Shown one piece after another: positions 24,768 to 37,916 of a stretch of DNA of 64,000 bases. How positions within the stretch are numbered: the stretch's first letter is position 1; each line of letters starts with the position of its first letter. This DNA is from Parasponia andersonii (taxonomy: Eukaryota; Streptophyta; Magnoliopsida; Rosales; Cannabaceae): positions 66,874-130,873 of the forward strand of contig JXTB01000431.1 in assembly GCA_002914805.1 (NCBI GenBank), given 5' to 3'. The notes under the pieces were generated by a model, which ran no database searches, was not told where the DNA came from, and was given only the letters and a program-made list of their open reading frames with translations. The translations under genes and the position numbers were made by a program.

Positions 24768-27700
24768 ATGGCTATCGGCAATTTAGCATCTCTTCAAGTT
24801 CTACCACTTCAAGACAACAACTTTGATAATTAGACTATCAAAATGAAAGTCCTCTTTGGAGCACATGATAGTTGAGAAAGGCTACGAAGAGCAAAGGGAT
24901 GAGACAATACTATCCTCAACATAAAAGGATAGTTTTAAAGATTCAAGAAAGAGAGATAAAAAGTTCTCTTCCTCATCTATCAGGCCTATGATGACGACGG
25001 ATTTGAAAAAATCTCAAGTACAACCTCTGCTAAGAAAGCATGAGAGAAACTTCAAATTTCATATAAGAGAGAAGAAAAAGTTAGAAAGGTTTGTCTTCAA
25101 ACTCTAAGAAGAGAATTTGATTTACTACATATGACAGAGACTGAGTCAGTTTCTGACTATTTTTCAAGAGTTTTTGTCATTTTGAATTAAATGAAAAGAA
25201 ATAGTGAGAAATTAGAAAATGTTACGATCATATAAAAGATTCTTCGATTGTTAGATTCAAGGTTCGAGAATATTGTTACTATTATCAAAGAAACTAAAGA
25301 TTTGAGAGTCATGATGATAGAACAACTCTTGGGAACTTTACAAGTACACATGAAAAAAAAAAAGAAACCAAATCTCAAGGAGCAGATTCTCAAAACACAA
25401 CTTATAGAGAGAGAAAATAGCCAATGTAACGAAAGAAGTTAACGTGATCATGGTAGAAGATAAGCCCAAGGATAAAGACATGGTACAAGTTGAGATCATG
25501 GACGAAGTTAGAATTCTAACAACAACCACAATTATCATATTTGTAATTTCAAAAGAGAAGAAAGCTCTATAAGAGGTCATGGTAGAGGTTAAATGAATTC
25601 GAGGCACGAAAAATCTCAAGTTAAATGTTTCAATTGTCACAATTTTGGCCATTATGCTAGAGAATGTAGAATACCTAATAATAGAATTGAAGGGAAAGTT
25701 AATTGCGTTGAAGAGAAAAAAGAAGAAAATGGCACCGTGCTACTAGTATATAATGACAACAACAAAGGACAAGACAATACATGGTATCTTGACATCGGTG
25801 CTAGTAATCATATATATGAGTACCAATCAATGTTTATGGAGCTTGATGAATCAATCAGTGGGAATGTTTCTTTCAGTGATGATTCAAAAGTAGCAGTGAA
25901 AGGAAGAGACAAAATTCTAATCTGCTTAAAAAATAAGGGACATCAATTTATTTCAAATGTTTATTATGTACCCATCATGAAAACAAATATTTTGAATTTG
26001 GAATAACTCTTGGAGAAAGACTATGATATTCACTTGAAAGATTATAGTCTTTTTATAAGAGATAATAATATGAACTTGATTGCCAAGGCACCTATGTTAA
26101 GAAATAGAATGTTCTTATTAAACATTCAAAATAATATGGTAAAATGTCTCAAAATATGTTACAAGAATTCATCATGGATATGGCATTTAAGATTCAGGCA
26201 TCTCAATTTCGGATGACTAGAGCTACTATCCAAGAAAGAGATGATGAGAGGCTTGTCATGCATCAATCATCCTGATCAGCTTTGTGAAGGATGATTACTT
26301 GGGAAGCAATTTAGGAAAAGTTGAATTTAAGAGCTTAGAAGCCACTAGAGCTCGTGTATACAGATGTATGCAGTCCTATCAAACTAAGTTATTTCGGTAA
26401 GAGCAATTACTTCTTGCTCTTTATTGATGATTTCTAAAGAAAGTCTTAAGTTTATTTTTTGAAGCAAAAATCAGAAGTCTTTGAAGCTTTCAAGAAGTTT
26501 AAGGTTGTGGTAGAGAAAGAAAGTGGTCTTTAGATCAAAGCCATGAAATCTAACAAAGGAGAAGAATTTACTTTAAAAGAGTTCCAAGAATTCTGCGAAG
26601 CCAATGGAATTCAACGCCTTTTAACAGTTCCAAGATCTCCCCCCTAATAGAATAGTGTGACAGAAAAGAAGAACCAGACCATTCTCAACATAACTTGAAG
26701 TATGCTGAAAAGTAAGAGATTCCCAAAGAGTTTTGGACAGAAGTTATTGCATGTGCAGTTTATTTGTCCAATCGATCTCTAACAAGAAATGTGTGGGGAA
26801 AAATATCACAAGAAGCATGGAGCAGAAGAAATCTTGGAATCTCCCACTTAAAAGTCTTTGAAAGCATAGCCCATGTACATATACCAGATGAACATAGAAC
26901 CAATCTTGATTATAAAAGCGAGAAGTTCATTTTCATCGACTACAATACTAACTCCAAAGGATATAAATTAGACAATCCCAATAATGGAAAAGTAATCATC
27001 AACTGAGATGTAATATTCGATGAAGAAGATGAACGAGACTTTAGTTCTCAAACAAATAACTACAATTTCTTTCCACAATTTGAAGATAAAAAAACACTAG
27101 TAGAACAAGGAAGAAAAGTCCATCAAGAGGTCATTACTCCACGTTTCTCACTAACATTATCCACTCATGAAGATTCACCTCAATCTTTCTTAACTGAGAA
27201 GTAAGAAGAACGTACAAGAAATCTTGAAGATCTGTATGAGGTGACCAATAGACTCGAAAACCTCACTCTATTTTGCCTATTTGTTGATTGTAGACTAATG
27301 AACTTCTAAGAGGCTGTATAAGATGAAAATTAGAGGAATATGATGGATGAAGAAGTCAAAGCTATATAGAAGAATGACACTTGGGAATTATCCACTCATC
27401 CTAAAAGTCATAAAGCTATCGGTATAAAATGAGTGTACAAGGTGAAGAAGAATGCCAATGGAGAGGTAGAAAGATACAAAGCAAGACTAGTTATGAAAGG
27501 CTATAGTTAAAGAGCCAGTATTGACTACGATGAAGTATTCACTCTTGTTGCACGATTGGAAATTATAAGACTAATTATTTTTCTTGCTACTTAGAATAAA
27601 TGGAAGATTCATTAGATGGATATAAAGTTTGTATTTTTGAATGAAGCTCTTAAAGAAGAAGTCTATATTGAACAACCATTGGATTATAAGATAAAAGGGC

Positions 27701-28806
27701 ATGAAGATAAGGTTTTGAAGCTGAAGAAGGCTTTTTACGGTCTAAAGCAAGTACCAAGAGCATAGAATAGCCGAATTGACAAATATTTCTAAGAGAGTAG
27801 ATTCACTAAGCGCCCTTATGAACATGTTCTCTATGTTAAAACTAAAGATTAAGACATTTTGGTCATATACTTGTATATAGATGATTTCATATTCACTAGA
27901 AGTAATCCAAGGATGTTCGATGAATTCAAGAAAGTAATGGTATATGAGTTTGAAATAACAGATATCAGGCTTATGATAACTATCTCAGCATAGAAGTCAA
28001 GCAAAAGGAGGAAGACATCCTTATCTCTTAAGAAAGCTATATAAAGGAGATCCTGAAGAAGTTCAATATGAATGATTGCAAATCGATAAGTACACCGGTG
28101 GAATGCAGAATAAAATTATTCAAAGATGATGAAGCAGAAAAGTTAGATCTAACACTCTTCAAGAGCCTTGTTGAATGTCTTCGATACTTGATATGTACAA
28201 GGCCCAACATTCTTTATGCAATTAGATAGTGAGCCATTACATGGAAACACTAACAACTACTTACTTCAAAGCTGCAAAGAGGATTCTCTGTTACCTAAAA
28301 GGTACAATCAATCTTGGCTTATTCTATTCAATTTCCAATGATTACAAACTCGTTAGTTACAATGATAATGATTAGGCTAGAGATACCGATGATCGAAAAA
28401 ACACAACTGATTTGTGTTTTTCATGGAAGAAACTGCTTTCACCTGGGTATCTAATAAATAACTAATTGTCACTCTTTCAACATGCGAAGCTGGATACGTA
28501 GTTACTACATCATGTGTTAGTCAGACAATCTAAGAAGGTTGTTAAAAGAGTTAAACATGTCTCAAAAGGAGCCAACGGAGATTCGCATCAATAATAAGTC
28601 ATCAATAGCTTTGGCTAAAAATCTAGTGTTTCATGATCGAAGTAAGTATATCGACACTCGTTATCATTACCTAAAAGAATGTGTTGCAAACAAAGAAGTA
28701 TAATTGGAGTATGTGAGATCATATAATCAGATTATTGATATTTTCACCGAGCTACTCAAGTTTGAAGACTTCGCAAGATTAAGAAACTTGCTTGGTGTTA
28801 TAAAAT
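24768..28806 (+). pseudogene. Dead copia-1 gag-pol
   Basis: The likely old start is ATG 24768. Pieces in order: gag (24768 to about 25590, many stops and shifts); a CX2CX4HX4C zinc knuckle ('CFNCHNFGHYAREC', from 25629); a protease whose active site reads DIG instead of DTG/DSG (in 'WYLDIGASNH', about 25780); pre-integrase (about 26010-26300); an integrase core with several stops, though the 26764-27006 stretch is open; reverse transcriptase (about 27330-28000) with YIDDF at the YVDD position; and RNase H (about 28180-28800). Numerous in-frame TAG/TAA/TGA codons make a functional polyprotein impossible. Copia lineage not assigned. Confidence 0.85.
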
Positions 28807-28820
28807 AAGTTTAAGGGGGA

Positions 28821-29292
28821 TGTTGAAATTAAATTTGTTTAATCCCATAAGAAGTGTTCTAGGCCCATCAACATGAGACCCAATAAGTTAGAATTGGCCC
28901 AAGTGCAAACCTCATAAAAAAAAAAAAAGAAATCCAAGTCCAAATTGAAGAAGCCTTCTACTTAGAATCTTCTAGTATTAGCTAGATATTAGTTTTTTGC
29001 ATCTGAATCATTTGATTACTTAGATTATTATTAGAAGTGTGTAGAAGAAAATATATGTGGCTTAAGAATTTTTGTAATTATTTATGTCTATGGTTCTCTT
29101 TATTTCTCATGTAGTATAAATACTCCTTCACATTTGGATTCTAAGCATCAAGTAAGAAGCAAAGCTTTCAAGAGTGAAGAGAACAGAAAGAAGCATAGTT
29201 TCTAATGAGTGAGCGAACTTAAATGACGAAATTGATAATTTTCTCTTGTAATAATATTTGAGTGAATAATAAAGCTTATTTTATATCCAACA
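28821..29292 (+). repeat. 3' LTR of copia-1
   Basis: Begins TGTTGAAATT directly after the AAGGGGGA tract and ends CCAACA. It is longer than its partner because of two extra segments (see 5' LTR). Confidence 0.85.
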
Positions 29293-29297
29293 AGTGA

Positions 29298-30791
29298 ACT
29301 GTGAAAAATACATGAGAATTGAGTATTTTACAATTTTAAATTCGAAATTTGGACTTTATAAAATAATACTTTGAGATTACAAATTTTTAAAAATCGATAC
29401 TTTAATTGATTTTTGGAGCAATTTCAATAACAAAAATATAAAATATCATTCATCAAAATTAGATTAGTTCTCATTATTTTTATTAAAATTAATGGTGTTA
29501 TTATCATTTATTTATTAAAGGTATTCAAAAATCAACACAATATGTCAATTTTCAAAAATTCTTAATTTCATAATATTATTTTATAGAGTTCAAATTGTAG
29601 AATTAAAATTACAGAATAGTCAAATTTCAATTTTTCTTTTCAATTTTACCATATACATACATATATATATATATATATTTCTCTCTTAGCCCATATTTGG
29701 GACCTGAATGTGATTAATTGTTCCAATTTTTTTTTTACGTCTTCTCCATGTCTTACTAATTGAAAAACCGTCACATTATTCTGAAATATCATAGACATTT
29801 TGTAGGAAATTATTAAAGGAATAAAGTGTGGAAAATTCTCTTCTATTAATCCAAAAATGCCACATCACTCTATTTGCATTAATTTTTTTTTGATACGATC
29901 CTTATCTTGTCCTCAACGATTTTTCTAACAATTTGAACACCCCTACTTTCCTGAGCATTATTTCGGTTTCTCTCATTTTCTTTTTTATCTACTTTCTTTG
30001 TTTCTAGACTTGGACAATGATCAGAAAAGTGTTAATAACAAATTGACAAATTTATTTAGTTATTTATTTTTTGAAATCATAATTAATAATGCGATATCAT
30101 AGACGACTATTAATAAGTGAAGAAAGAAAATACTCATTAAAGTTGAACTAGAAATTTCTATGATAAATTCTGACAAATTATTTGATATCACGTCGTTTAA
30201 GTTAGGAGTGAAGGAAAAAAATACTGTGAAGTTGTACTGTTGTAGAGTTGCCCTTTACCATACTCGGAGGGTGGTAGTTTGACTTTCGAGTTTGGATAGT
30301 TCGAACTTCGAAGTAGTAGTCGTATTGAGAAGATCGATAAATATATACAAAGATGCTGACTAAGCTTGAGTAGTGCTAATTAAGTAATTAGGCACGTATT
30401 GGACAATGATAAGCTTTAGTACCCCCAGTGACCGAGTTAGTGACCCGCAAAAAAGTTGACAATTGACATGGACCTACGCAAAAAGGAAGGCCACTGAAGC
30501 CGCGTTGAAAAGGTAAAAGACGTAAATAAAAATATAAACATGTGAGTTCGGGTACATCTTAAAGGTTAAATTACACCAGAAAAGCAAGGAATAATAAATA
30601 AAATACATTGTTTCTTCTTTTCTTCTTTTTTCCTTAGAATCAGTAAAATGAATTCCAAGAAATTCGGTCATAAATTCACATAGGACTTATTTTGCATCTT
30701 CAAATGAACCAGAACCTTTAAAATTACAAATGGAAGGAACGGATTGAACGTAATCCATTTTATGTACAGACATTTTTCCCAATCCAAAAGA
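29298..30791. other. AT-rich intergenic DNA and PTEN2 3' UTR
   Basis: No gene. An AT microsatellite lies at about 29657-29679. The last 100-300 bases before 30791 are probably 3' UTR of the PTEN2 gene. Confidence 0.55.
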
Positions 30792-33700
30792 TTACTCGCT
30801 TTCGTAATCTTCGTCATCCCCAAATGTAAAAACAGAGGCATCAGCAGCCATCGCCTTGAACTCGCTTTCCGAGTTGGGATTTCCGATGCTAGGCACACTC
30901 ACCCCAACATCAGGTTTAGGCTCATTGGTAGCTTTAGCCTGTGTAGAAACCACGTTACCAATAAAAACCTTTTCAGTCGCTTTTGTCAAACTCGCAATCT
31001 GATCGGGTTTGGACTTGATTTCAGAACTTGAGGTGGTAGTGACAACAGTTCCGCTGGCTGCAGAAGCTGTTTCTGCTAGCCGACTCTTTGACGAATCAGT
31101 TTCCTCTGCCTCACTGTCTGAAAACACATCGTCTTTATCTTGACTTCCAGATTCTTTAGTTTGCGTTGGGGTAGGGGCAACTCCTTCATTGGAGGAAGGA
31201 TTAGATTGCGAACCATCATCTGCTTTCTGGGTGGTAGATTCAGCGTTAGGCATAGTTGCAACAGCACCAATATAATCTACTAAAACAACCTCAACCTGAA
31301 ATCCTGGGGAAGGCAGTTTTCTCTGAAGAGATTCAATGCCGGATAAAATGATTAGTGTTAAAGTATGACCGTGAGAATTAAAAAGACAGAATGATGATCA
31401 CGAATGAAAGTTGACTTCCTAAACTGTTCCTTCTACATTCACTTTAACTTGCAATTGAATCCAAGAGCTTCGGCCCATCACCAAATTTTCATTTGTAAGT
31501 GAACCAAGCCCAAAGGTATCTTTTTGGTTGGGGAATATATCTCAGAATTAGAAATTCCCCGTCTTGCAAAGCAGACCACCAACAATCTTAAAATCACTAT
31601 AGGTGTTTACCTTGTCAAAACCATCAAGATCAGCAGTGCCTAAAATTTTTCTATTTTCTGTCATTGTTGTGTTTAACCAGCTGAAAAGGGTAAAAAAAAA
31701 AAGGTAAAAATTTCAGCCGCCAAATGAGAAAGCAATCAGCATTATAAAAAGTTTATGCAACAGGCTGCGGCAAAATCGTAATACCAGTAGAAATCTCCTT
31801 GGCGGTCATGAAAGTGGATTTTAAAGTCCCCACTCAATTCTGTTAGACCAGGCTCCCCAGGCAGAGCAAAGACCATTACTCCCTTCTTTGGAGCACTAAA
31901 CCAATAATCTTCTGGCTGTGAACATAAAACACAAGCGCAAAAGCCAAAAAATAACAGAAAAGGATACTTCAGAACCACCAAAAGCAGTAATAGGAATACT
32001 GAGAAGACCATTTCTAAAAAACCGTTAAGTAAATGCTTAAGATAGTCAATATGACATACCGAAAGATCTTTGGTTCGTGGATGCTTTTTTGAGGAGAAGA
32101 GAACACCTACACATTTAGCAAACAATTTAAAAAGAACATGAAATTGTAAGTAAAATGGCATGAAAATCGGGGTAGGGCTCTGATATAACTTCAGCAATGG
32201 AGATAAGACTAGAGTTCAACAAGACAGCATTAAAGAAATTGGGGGGCCAAAGCCACAACACACCGTTATGATCAGAAACTGTAATAGAGGGCCTGATCCA
32301 ATAAGGGCATCTATGAAGCCGGAAACCCCTAAGCATGCACCTATACAAAATTTACCAATATGTCATATCGGGTATTAAACTGAAAGGAAGCCTAGATATA
32401 ACAAAACAATGAAATCACAACGTCAAAATCATACCTGCGTCCAGGTGGAATTTCTCCATTGAAGTATGTTAAAATGCGTTCAAAGTATTTGACATACCTC
32501 TACAAGAAAAGAAGAAAGAAATTTGCTAATCAGACAGGTCTTACGAAAGGACGTTAAAACATATTAAAGAAGAATGTGCAATTCCTTCAATTGTCATATG
32601 GAAAATTATACTGACAATCTGACTTGGAAGAACCAGCCCTTTTCCATCAAAACATCTTTTCTGGTTGTAGTAGTCCATAGACTCCTCGGCAGTTGGAAAG
32701 AACTGAGGAGACGTGTAAAATTATAATAATTAACTAACCAAGAAAGCTGATACGAAAAAATTTCCACGATATCCACCACTGAGCACATCATCATCTTTAC
32801 CTTCAGATACAAAAGAAGACTAGAAATCATCAACCCTGTCCTCGCCATTCCTGCCTTACAATGCACCACCACAACATTCTCAATATCTTCTTTCAACCAA
32901 GAATACGCGCTTTGGCAAAATAATGTTATCAGCTGAATTGGGGGGCAATTATGATCATCAAATGGGAAACTGGCCACCTAAAGAAAAAATTCATTACAGC
33001 AAAATTTGTTGAGTTTCATACTCCATTCAGAATATCACACACAGTATAATGAACTTCAAAGAAAAAGGAAAAAAAAAAAATCAAAGAAACAAGTACATTG
33101 AAGCAAGTTCTGTAACACAGAAACGGCCATATTACTTATGAAATTGCTTTTAGTTTTAAGAATAAGTAGGATACATAAAATTTTAACAATATTCCTATAT
33201 AATTAGGATACATAAAAGTTTAACGATATTCCCATAGAACTTAGTTCACTATCTATCTATATCGATTGTCTGTGATTTAGGGGACCTTAGTGACCAAGTT
33301 CCAGAATGCCTTAATTTTCAAAAGAGAAAAGGTTATAGTTAAATTCATTATCTTAGTAATATAACAGGAAAGCTCTCGGTACATCTATTGACACTCAGGT
33401 TGCATTATTGAAATTTAACAGACAATCAGCACATGAAGCATTTTAATTCTGATCACTTAAACAAAGGGTTCTTTAATCGTCTTCGCTCAAAATTTCAACC
33501 CTCGAAGTCATAAGCTCTATTTGTTGTGTTTGTTTAATCATTGATAAGCACATCGCACAAAGATGATGTAGCTATAAAACCAGATGAAAATTTGGCTATC
33601 TGTTCATGAGCCCAGTGTTTTCCCTACGTTGCATCTTCCTAAACAATTTTCGCAGCAATATAAAACAGTAAACACAGAGAAGTAAAATAAATAACTAGAG

Positions 33701-35695
33701 CCTAATTGATATCCTTTATCTTTAATCTTTTCTATGTTCGAGCTGAGAAGTTCAATTGCTTATTTACAGAATAAATGCATCAAAGTTATGTCCATAGCTT
33801 TCTCAAGCTCGATTCTAATCAGTAGTGCAGTTTAGATATCTAATCTCAAATATAAGTAACAGAACCTATCATTGGCCTCCGACTTAATGATACATAAAAA
33901 GCTCACCTTTCCTTCAAATAATGATGCATCATACAACCTCTCAGAACAAAGATTGTATACTTTGTACTTGCCCTGTACAAATCACAAGAAATATAAGAAT
34001 ATAACAAATTAACAATACAAGAAGAGAAGAAGACACACTCACAATAATAGCTTTGGAACTAAACACAACACAAACTACAATGTAAAAACATGTCATAACC
34101 AAAGATTATGTTCATAGAAGAAACCACACTTCTATCTCCACTAAATTTGCCAGCAAATGAAACTAAGCAGAGCTAGAACAACTTTATTGGTCAGATAAGC
34201 ACAAAATTGAATCCATCTTAGCCTATTAGAGACTAACCAAAGCATAGTCTTATCCAGTTGTAGACTTCATGTATGAGGCATAACCACTAAATTTGTTTTT
34301 TCTGTTCTAAGTGAAATATAGATAACACCTCATGTTTTAAATTTTGCAGCCATACGTAGAGGAAAGGAAAAGTGAGGTGAAATTATTGGTAAAACTCAGA
34401 AGAATTCGATTTTTAGCAAATGCTTATATACAAACCCCAATACTTTACGTATTAATTATCACCAGAACCATCATACGAAAACGTAGGATATAGGTAACTG
34501 AAAATGTGAAATACAGGAGGATTGACAGTAAGCTTTAAAAGAATGTTGTCACTGATGTAATATGTATCAAGTACTATTACCTTGTGATGAGTTTCAAAAA
34601 ACTTAATGACTTCTTCCATGTGATTTCTGTAAAAACCCTGCATATGACATAACAGAACTTTTTCTCATTCAAGAGGAATGGTGAAAAGTCAAAAAATGGA
34701 TAACATGAATTTCTTGCCAACCTCAACATATCCAAAAAATCCAGAGCTCATATCACCAGCAGGGAAGCCCATAGCAATAACGTTTTCAGTGATATATGTC
34801 ATATCCAAATCAAATCCTCCTTCCTGAAAGCTCAAGGCGATACACCCAAAAAATATGAATATCCGTCAAAGAAAAGAAACAGAAAATAAAAGGAAGCTGC
34901 CACAAAATGCTGAAAATTATACGGCAAGGGATAACTAAATAAATGCATAAAAGCCATATGGTACAGTCTGATACCACTAGTCCATATGTGCACCCATGTC
35001 CAAGACAAGACACTATGGTAACTGTAGTTACAACTTGGGACCTTGAAAAAGATGTTTATATTATGGTAAAAAATAGACATATTAAATGGTTTTTATACAA
35101 CACATCATGTGCTTTTAGAAATATCCTAAAATAACCAAATCACTAGATTGGAGGAGCATAAAATTAGCTGGAGAAGGCAATGATGGGAATCAATTTCAAC
35201 TTATCGTTAATCTACTTGAGTAAAGTGACAATAAGTAGGAGTAAAAATCACAACTAGAGGCAATAAAAACTAGCAACCCACCTGGTACCTTCTTTTGTTT
35301 TGAGAGACAACATGGCGAGCCTTAACCTGTACAGCCTTCACTGCACTCCTTGAAGAGTCAACTAACCCTTTTGTTATTGTTCCGATAAAACCAGGTTGCG
35401 CATCGGCTGAAGATCCATCAGAACCCTCAGCTGGAGAAGGAGATTTTGGAGACAAGCGGAGTCCTAACCCACTTGTAAAGCGTGCAAAGGTTGATTTCCC
35501 AGAATTTCCGGTTGGCGACCCATCTTGTGTCCCCACCAATGGCTGAGGAATTTTCAAACTCTTGGCCCATGTTGATAGTTTAGATGGAACATCATGGGAA
35601 GAATTATTTGGCGCTGACTCTGTGGCAGCAGGAGGTTGTGCCTCAGGAGCTTTAAGAGGAGGTAAAGTTGATGAATCAGCAGATTCCTTATCCAT
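30792..35695 (-). CDS. PTEN2: PTEN2-type dual-specificity / phosphoinositide 3-phosphatase
   Basis: Twelve exons with GT/AG borders and matching phases: 35695-35282, 34823-34722, 34637-34581, 33972-33907, 32977-32801, 32702-32616, 32499-32435, 32340-32264, 32106-32060, 31915-31785, 31680-31611 and 31322-30792; 607 residues. PTEN enzymes remove the 3-phosphate from phosphoinositides; Arabidopsis PTEN2 proteins also bind phosphatidic acid. Seen here: a plant-specific N-terminal extension (1-138); a phosphatase domain from about 139 to 310 with the signature HCKAGMARTG (catalytic Cys253, Arg259) and the general-acid loop 'FPFDDHNCP' (Asp221); a PTEN-type C2 domain from about 324 to 448 ('RGFRLHRCPYWIRPS', 'PEDYWFSAPKKGVMVF'); and a Ser/Thr/Glu-rich tail with 'DDVFSDSEAEE', ending 'DDEDYESE'. 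The signature has Met-Ala where animal PTEN has Lys-Gly, as in other plant PTEN2 proteins. Confidence 0.95.
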
Positions 35696-35731
35696 TTGAC
35701 GATATGAAGATTTGCGAAAGAAGTTCACACA

Positions 35732-36338
35732 CCTGGCATACACAGTACAACCTTTAGCAATACCTACAACTACAGCTGCAAAGAAGAAACCAAAAAATGA
35801 TTTCGAAAGTAAACTACAACAAATAAATGACTAAACATTCCAATTCATATGACTCTAAAGGCCTATTCCCCCCACCCCACCCCTCCCCTCCACGCTATAC
35901 AGCCCCCAAAAAAATTGAAAATCAAGCTTTCGCTTTTCTCTCTTGTTTTATTTAGGACTGCAAGAGTAACCTGTCAAACATGGCAATGAGAGCTCATAAT
36001 GATTTGAGCGATTATTATTCCATATGTTCACATGACAAAAGAGAACAAAGGGCACCATATAACCTCAGATTCTCAGAGGATACAGAACCATATTGACTCT
36101 TGTCTAAATCAAAAGATAGGCAATAAATCCCAAATCTGACAGAAATATTATTTAGATTTCCTCTCACTACTATTTTCAAAAAACAGGTAACATAATGGGA
36201 AAATAAGTTCCAGTGACCAAAAAATGCAGTATCACTTACATCCCATCACCAACCCACAAAAACCACTTTGCATTCCATAACACAAGCAATAATAGCGGCC
36301 TGGATTGAGTACAAACGAAAAGAAATAAAAGAAGATTG

Positions 36339-36369
<31 letters not shown>

Positions 36370-36870
36370 CATTTGGGCACTCTGAGTAAATTGGTACAGC
36401 CCATTTGAGGTTATCAATACAAACACTGATCCCATTGTTGTTTTCCATTTCTGGCCAAATCATTACTTTATACAGGTTAAACAAAATAGACCCAGAGTTC
36501 TTATTTGTGATCAACACAAATGAGAAGGCAACCACTTTAACAACACTTAATTACACACATCCCAAAAGCATAACTATACATGCTTATATAATTATATCCG
36601 AAGCTGAAAATCACAATAGAAAATTCAACAAAGTACAAATCTATTAATGGATAATCAATCATTACGAATAAAAATGGGACCTCAACAAAAGCTGAGAGTA
36701 AAATCAAGCAAGTCAGATCTATAAAAGCAGGATTAAAATATTCAAAACTCACCCTAATTGAAATCCAAATTTGATGAAAGAGCCACGCAAGTGAGAATAT
36801 CAGGGAGTGGACTGAGATTCGTCTAGGGTTTCAGACGCAGATAGAGAAGAGAGAAGAGAGAGCATTGTTA
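35732..36870 (-). other. PTEN2 5' UTR with a 1.02-kb intron
   Basis: Upstream of the ATG the minus strand shows a good acceptor (CCAG before 35732) and a good donor (GTGAGT at 36752), predicting a 5'-UTR intron at 35733-36752. The proposed first, non-coding exon lies at about 36753-36870 and is rich in CT ('CTCTCTCTTCTCTC'). The intron carries an AT microsatellite at 36339-36366. Inferred from splice-site quality only. Confidence 0.5.
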
Positions 36871-37143
36871 CCCGGCAAGAGCTTCAGGGTGTTGGTTGCT
36901 ACGGTCGTTCCACGTGCTAAGTTTGGTCAACACATTCAACGTTTGTGATGCCGTTTGATCGCATAATCCGTAATCAAAAGCGTCGCCTTTATCGCTATGG
37001 TCGGATGAGGGTTGGTATTTTGTGGACCCTACATTTATGAACTTTTGTTAGCTTACAGCCACCACACTCAGTTTCTTAAGCTGTGTCGTTTTGATGGATG
37101 GTATATCAAGACGAGTTTGCTTAGGTTCCTCTTTCAATTATAG
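36871..37143. other. Upstream region of PTEN2
   Basis: Presumed promoter. A CACGTG core at about 36911 and no ORF. Nothing else recognised. Confidence 0.35.
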
Positions 37144-37766
37144 TAGGATTGACTAAATAGGCGGACCGGGTCGATCTATCCCGCCCAAAATGAGCTTGAG
37201 AGGGAAAATAGGCTGGCTGGCCTAGCTCAGTTTAGAATTTTTAAAAATGAGCTCAGTTTGGCCCATAGGTTCGCCTCGGACTCCTATGCAGGCTAAACTC
37301 AGTCTGCCCCGAAACGGTCCAAAATAAGTTGGTTTGTTTTGACTCAAATTAAAAAAATTTAAAATTTTTAAAAAATGAGATTATTATTTATATAATTAGT
37401 TAAAAATAAAATTTATAACAAAATAAATAATATGTTATGTTTTTTTCTATTGATAAAATTTATAAATAATTAAATAAGCTAAAATTAAAAAATACATAAG
37501 TTGAATAGTTGATAAAAAAAATTTTAAAAGAAAAATTTTAAGAAAATTATTTAGAATTCGATTGAAATTTAAAAATGTGAAAAAATAAAAAAAATGTGTA
37601 TTTATAAATATTGAAAAAAATTATATTTAAATTTATTTAACAATTTAAAAAAAAAAATTGGCAAGCCGGCCTAGCGTGGCCTTACCTCTAGGGTCGGGCT
37701 GGCCCTCGGGCCATAAAAATAGGCCGCGGCCTAGCCCGTTTGGCCCGACTCGTTTTGTCACCTCTA
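37144..37766. mobile_element. hAT-like non-autonomous element with GC-rich ends
   Basis: The left end reads TAGGATTGACTAAATAGGCG and the right end, reverse-complemented, TAGAGGTGACAAAACGAGTC, an imperfect inverted repeat of the TAG/CAG-GGGTG-CAAA type common in plant hAT elements. Both sub-terminal regions (about 150 bases each) are unusually GC-rich for this window and rich in GGCC/GCCC words, around an AT-rich core. Flanks AATTATAG and ATTACAAG match only loosely. Confidence 0.4.
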
Positions 37767-37878
37767 ATTACAAGCAACAAAGGGAGAACCTTCCTTAAAA
37801 ATTATGGGGAAAAAGTAATTAGAGCAATATATTCCTTCAAATGAAAATGAGATATAAATATATCCAAACAGAACCCCG

Positions 37879-37916
<38 letters not shown>

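Larger units (their letters stand above)
23825..29297 (+). mobile_element. Complete but decayed Ty1/copia LTR retrotransposon (copia-1)
   Basis: Two related LTRs (23830-24250, 421 bp; 28821-29292, 472 bp) flank gag-pol remnants in copia order: gag, protease, integrase, reverse transcriptase, RNase H. The primer-binding site TGGTATTAGAGC (24254-24265) is one base from the usual initiator-tRNA-Met match. A purine tract AAGGGGGA lies right before the 3' LTR. The flanks GGTGA (23825-23829) and AGTGA (29293-29297) agree in 4 of 5 bases, fitting an aged target duplication. The 5' LTR now starts TA instead of TG. Confidence 0.88.
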
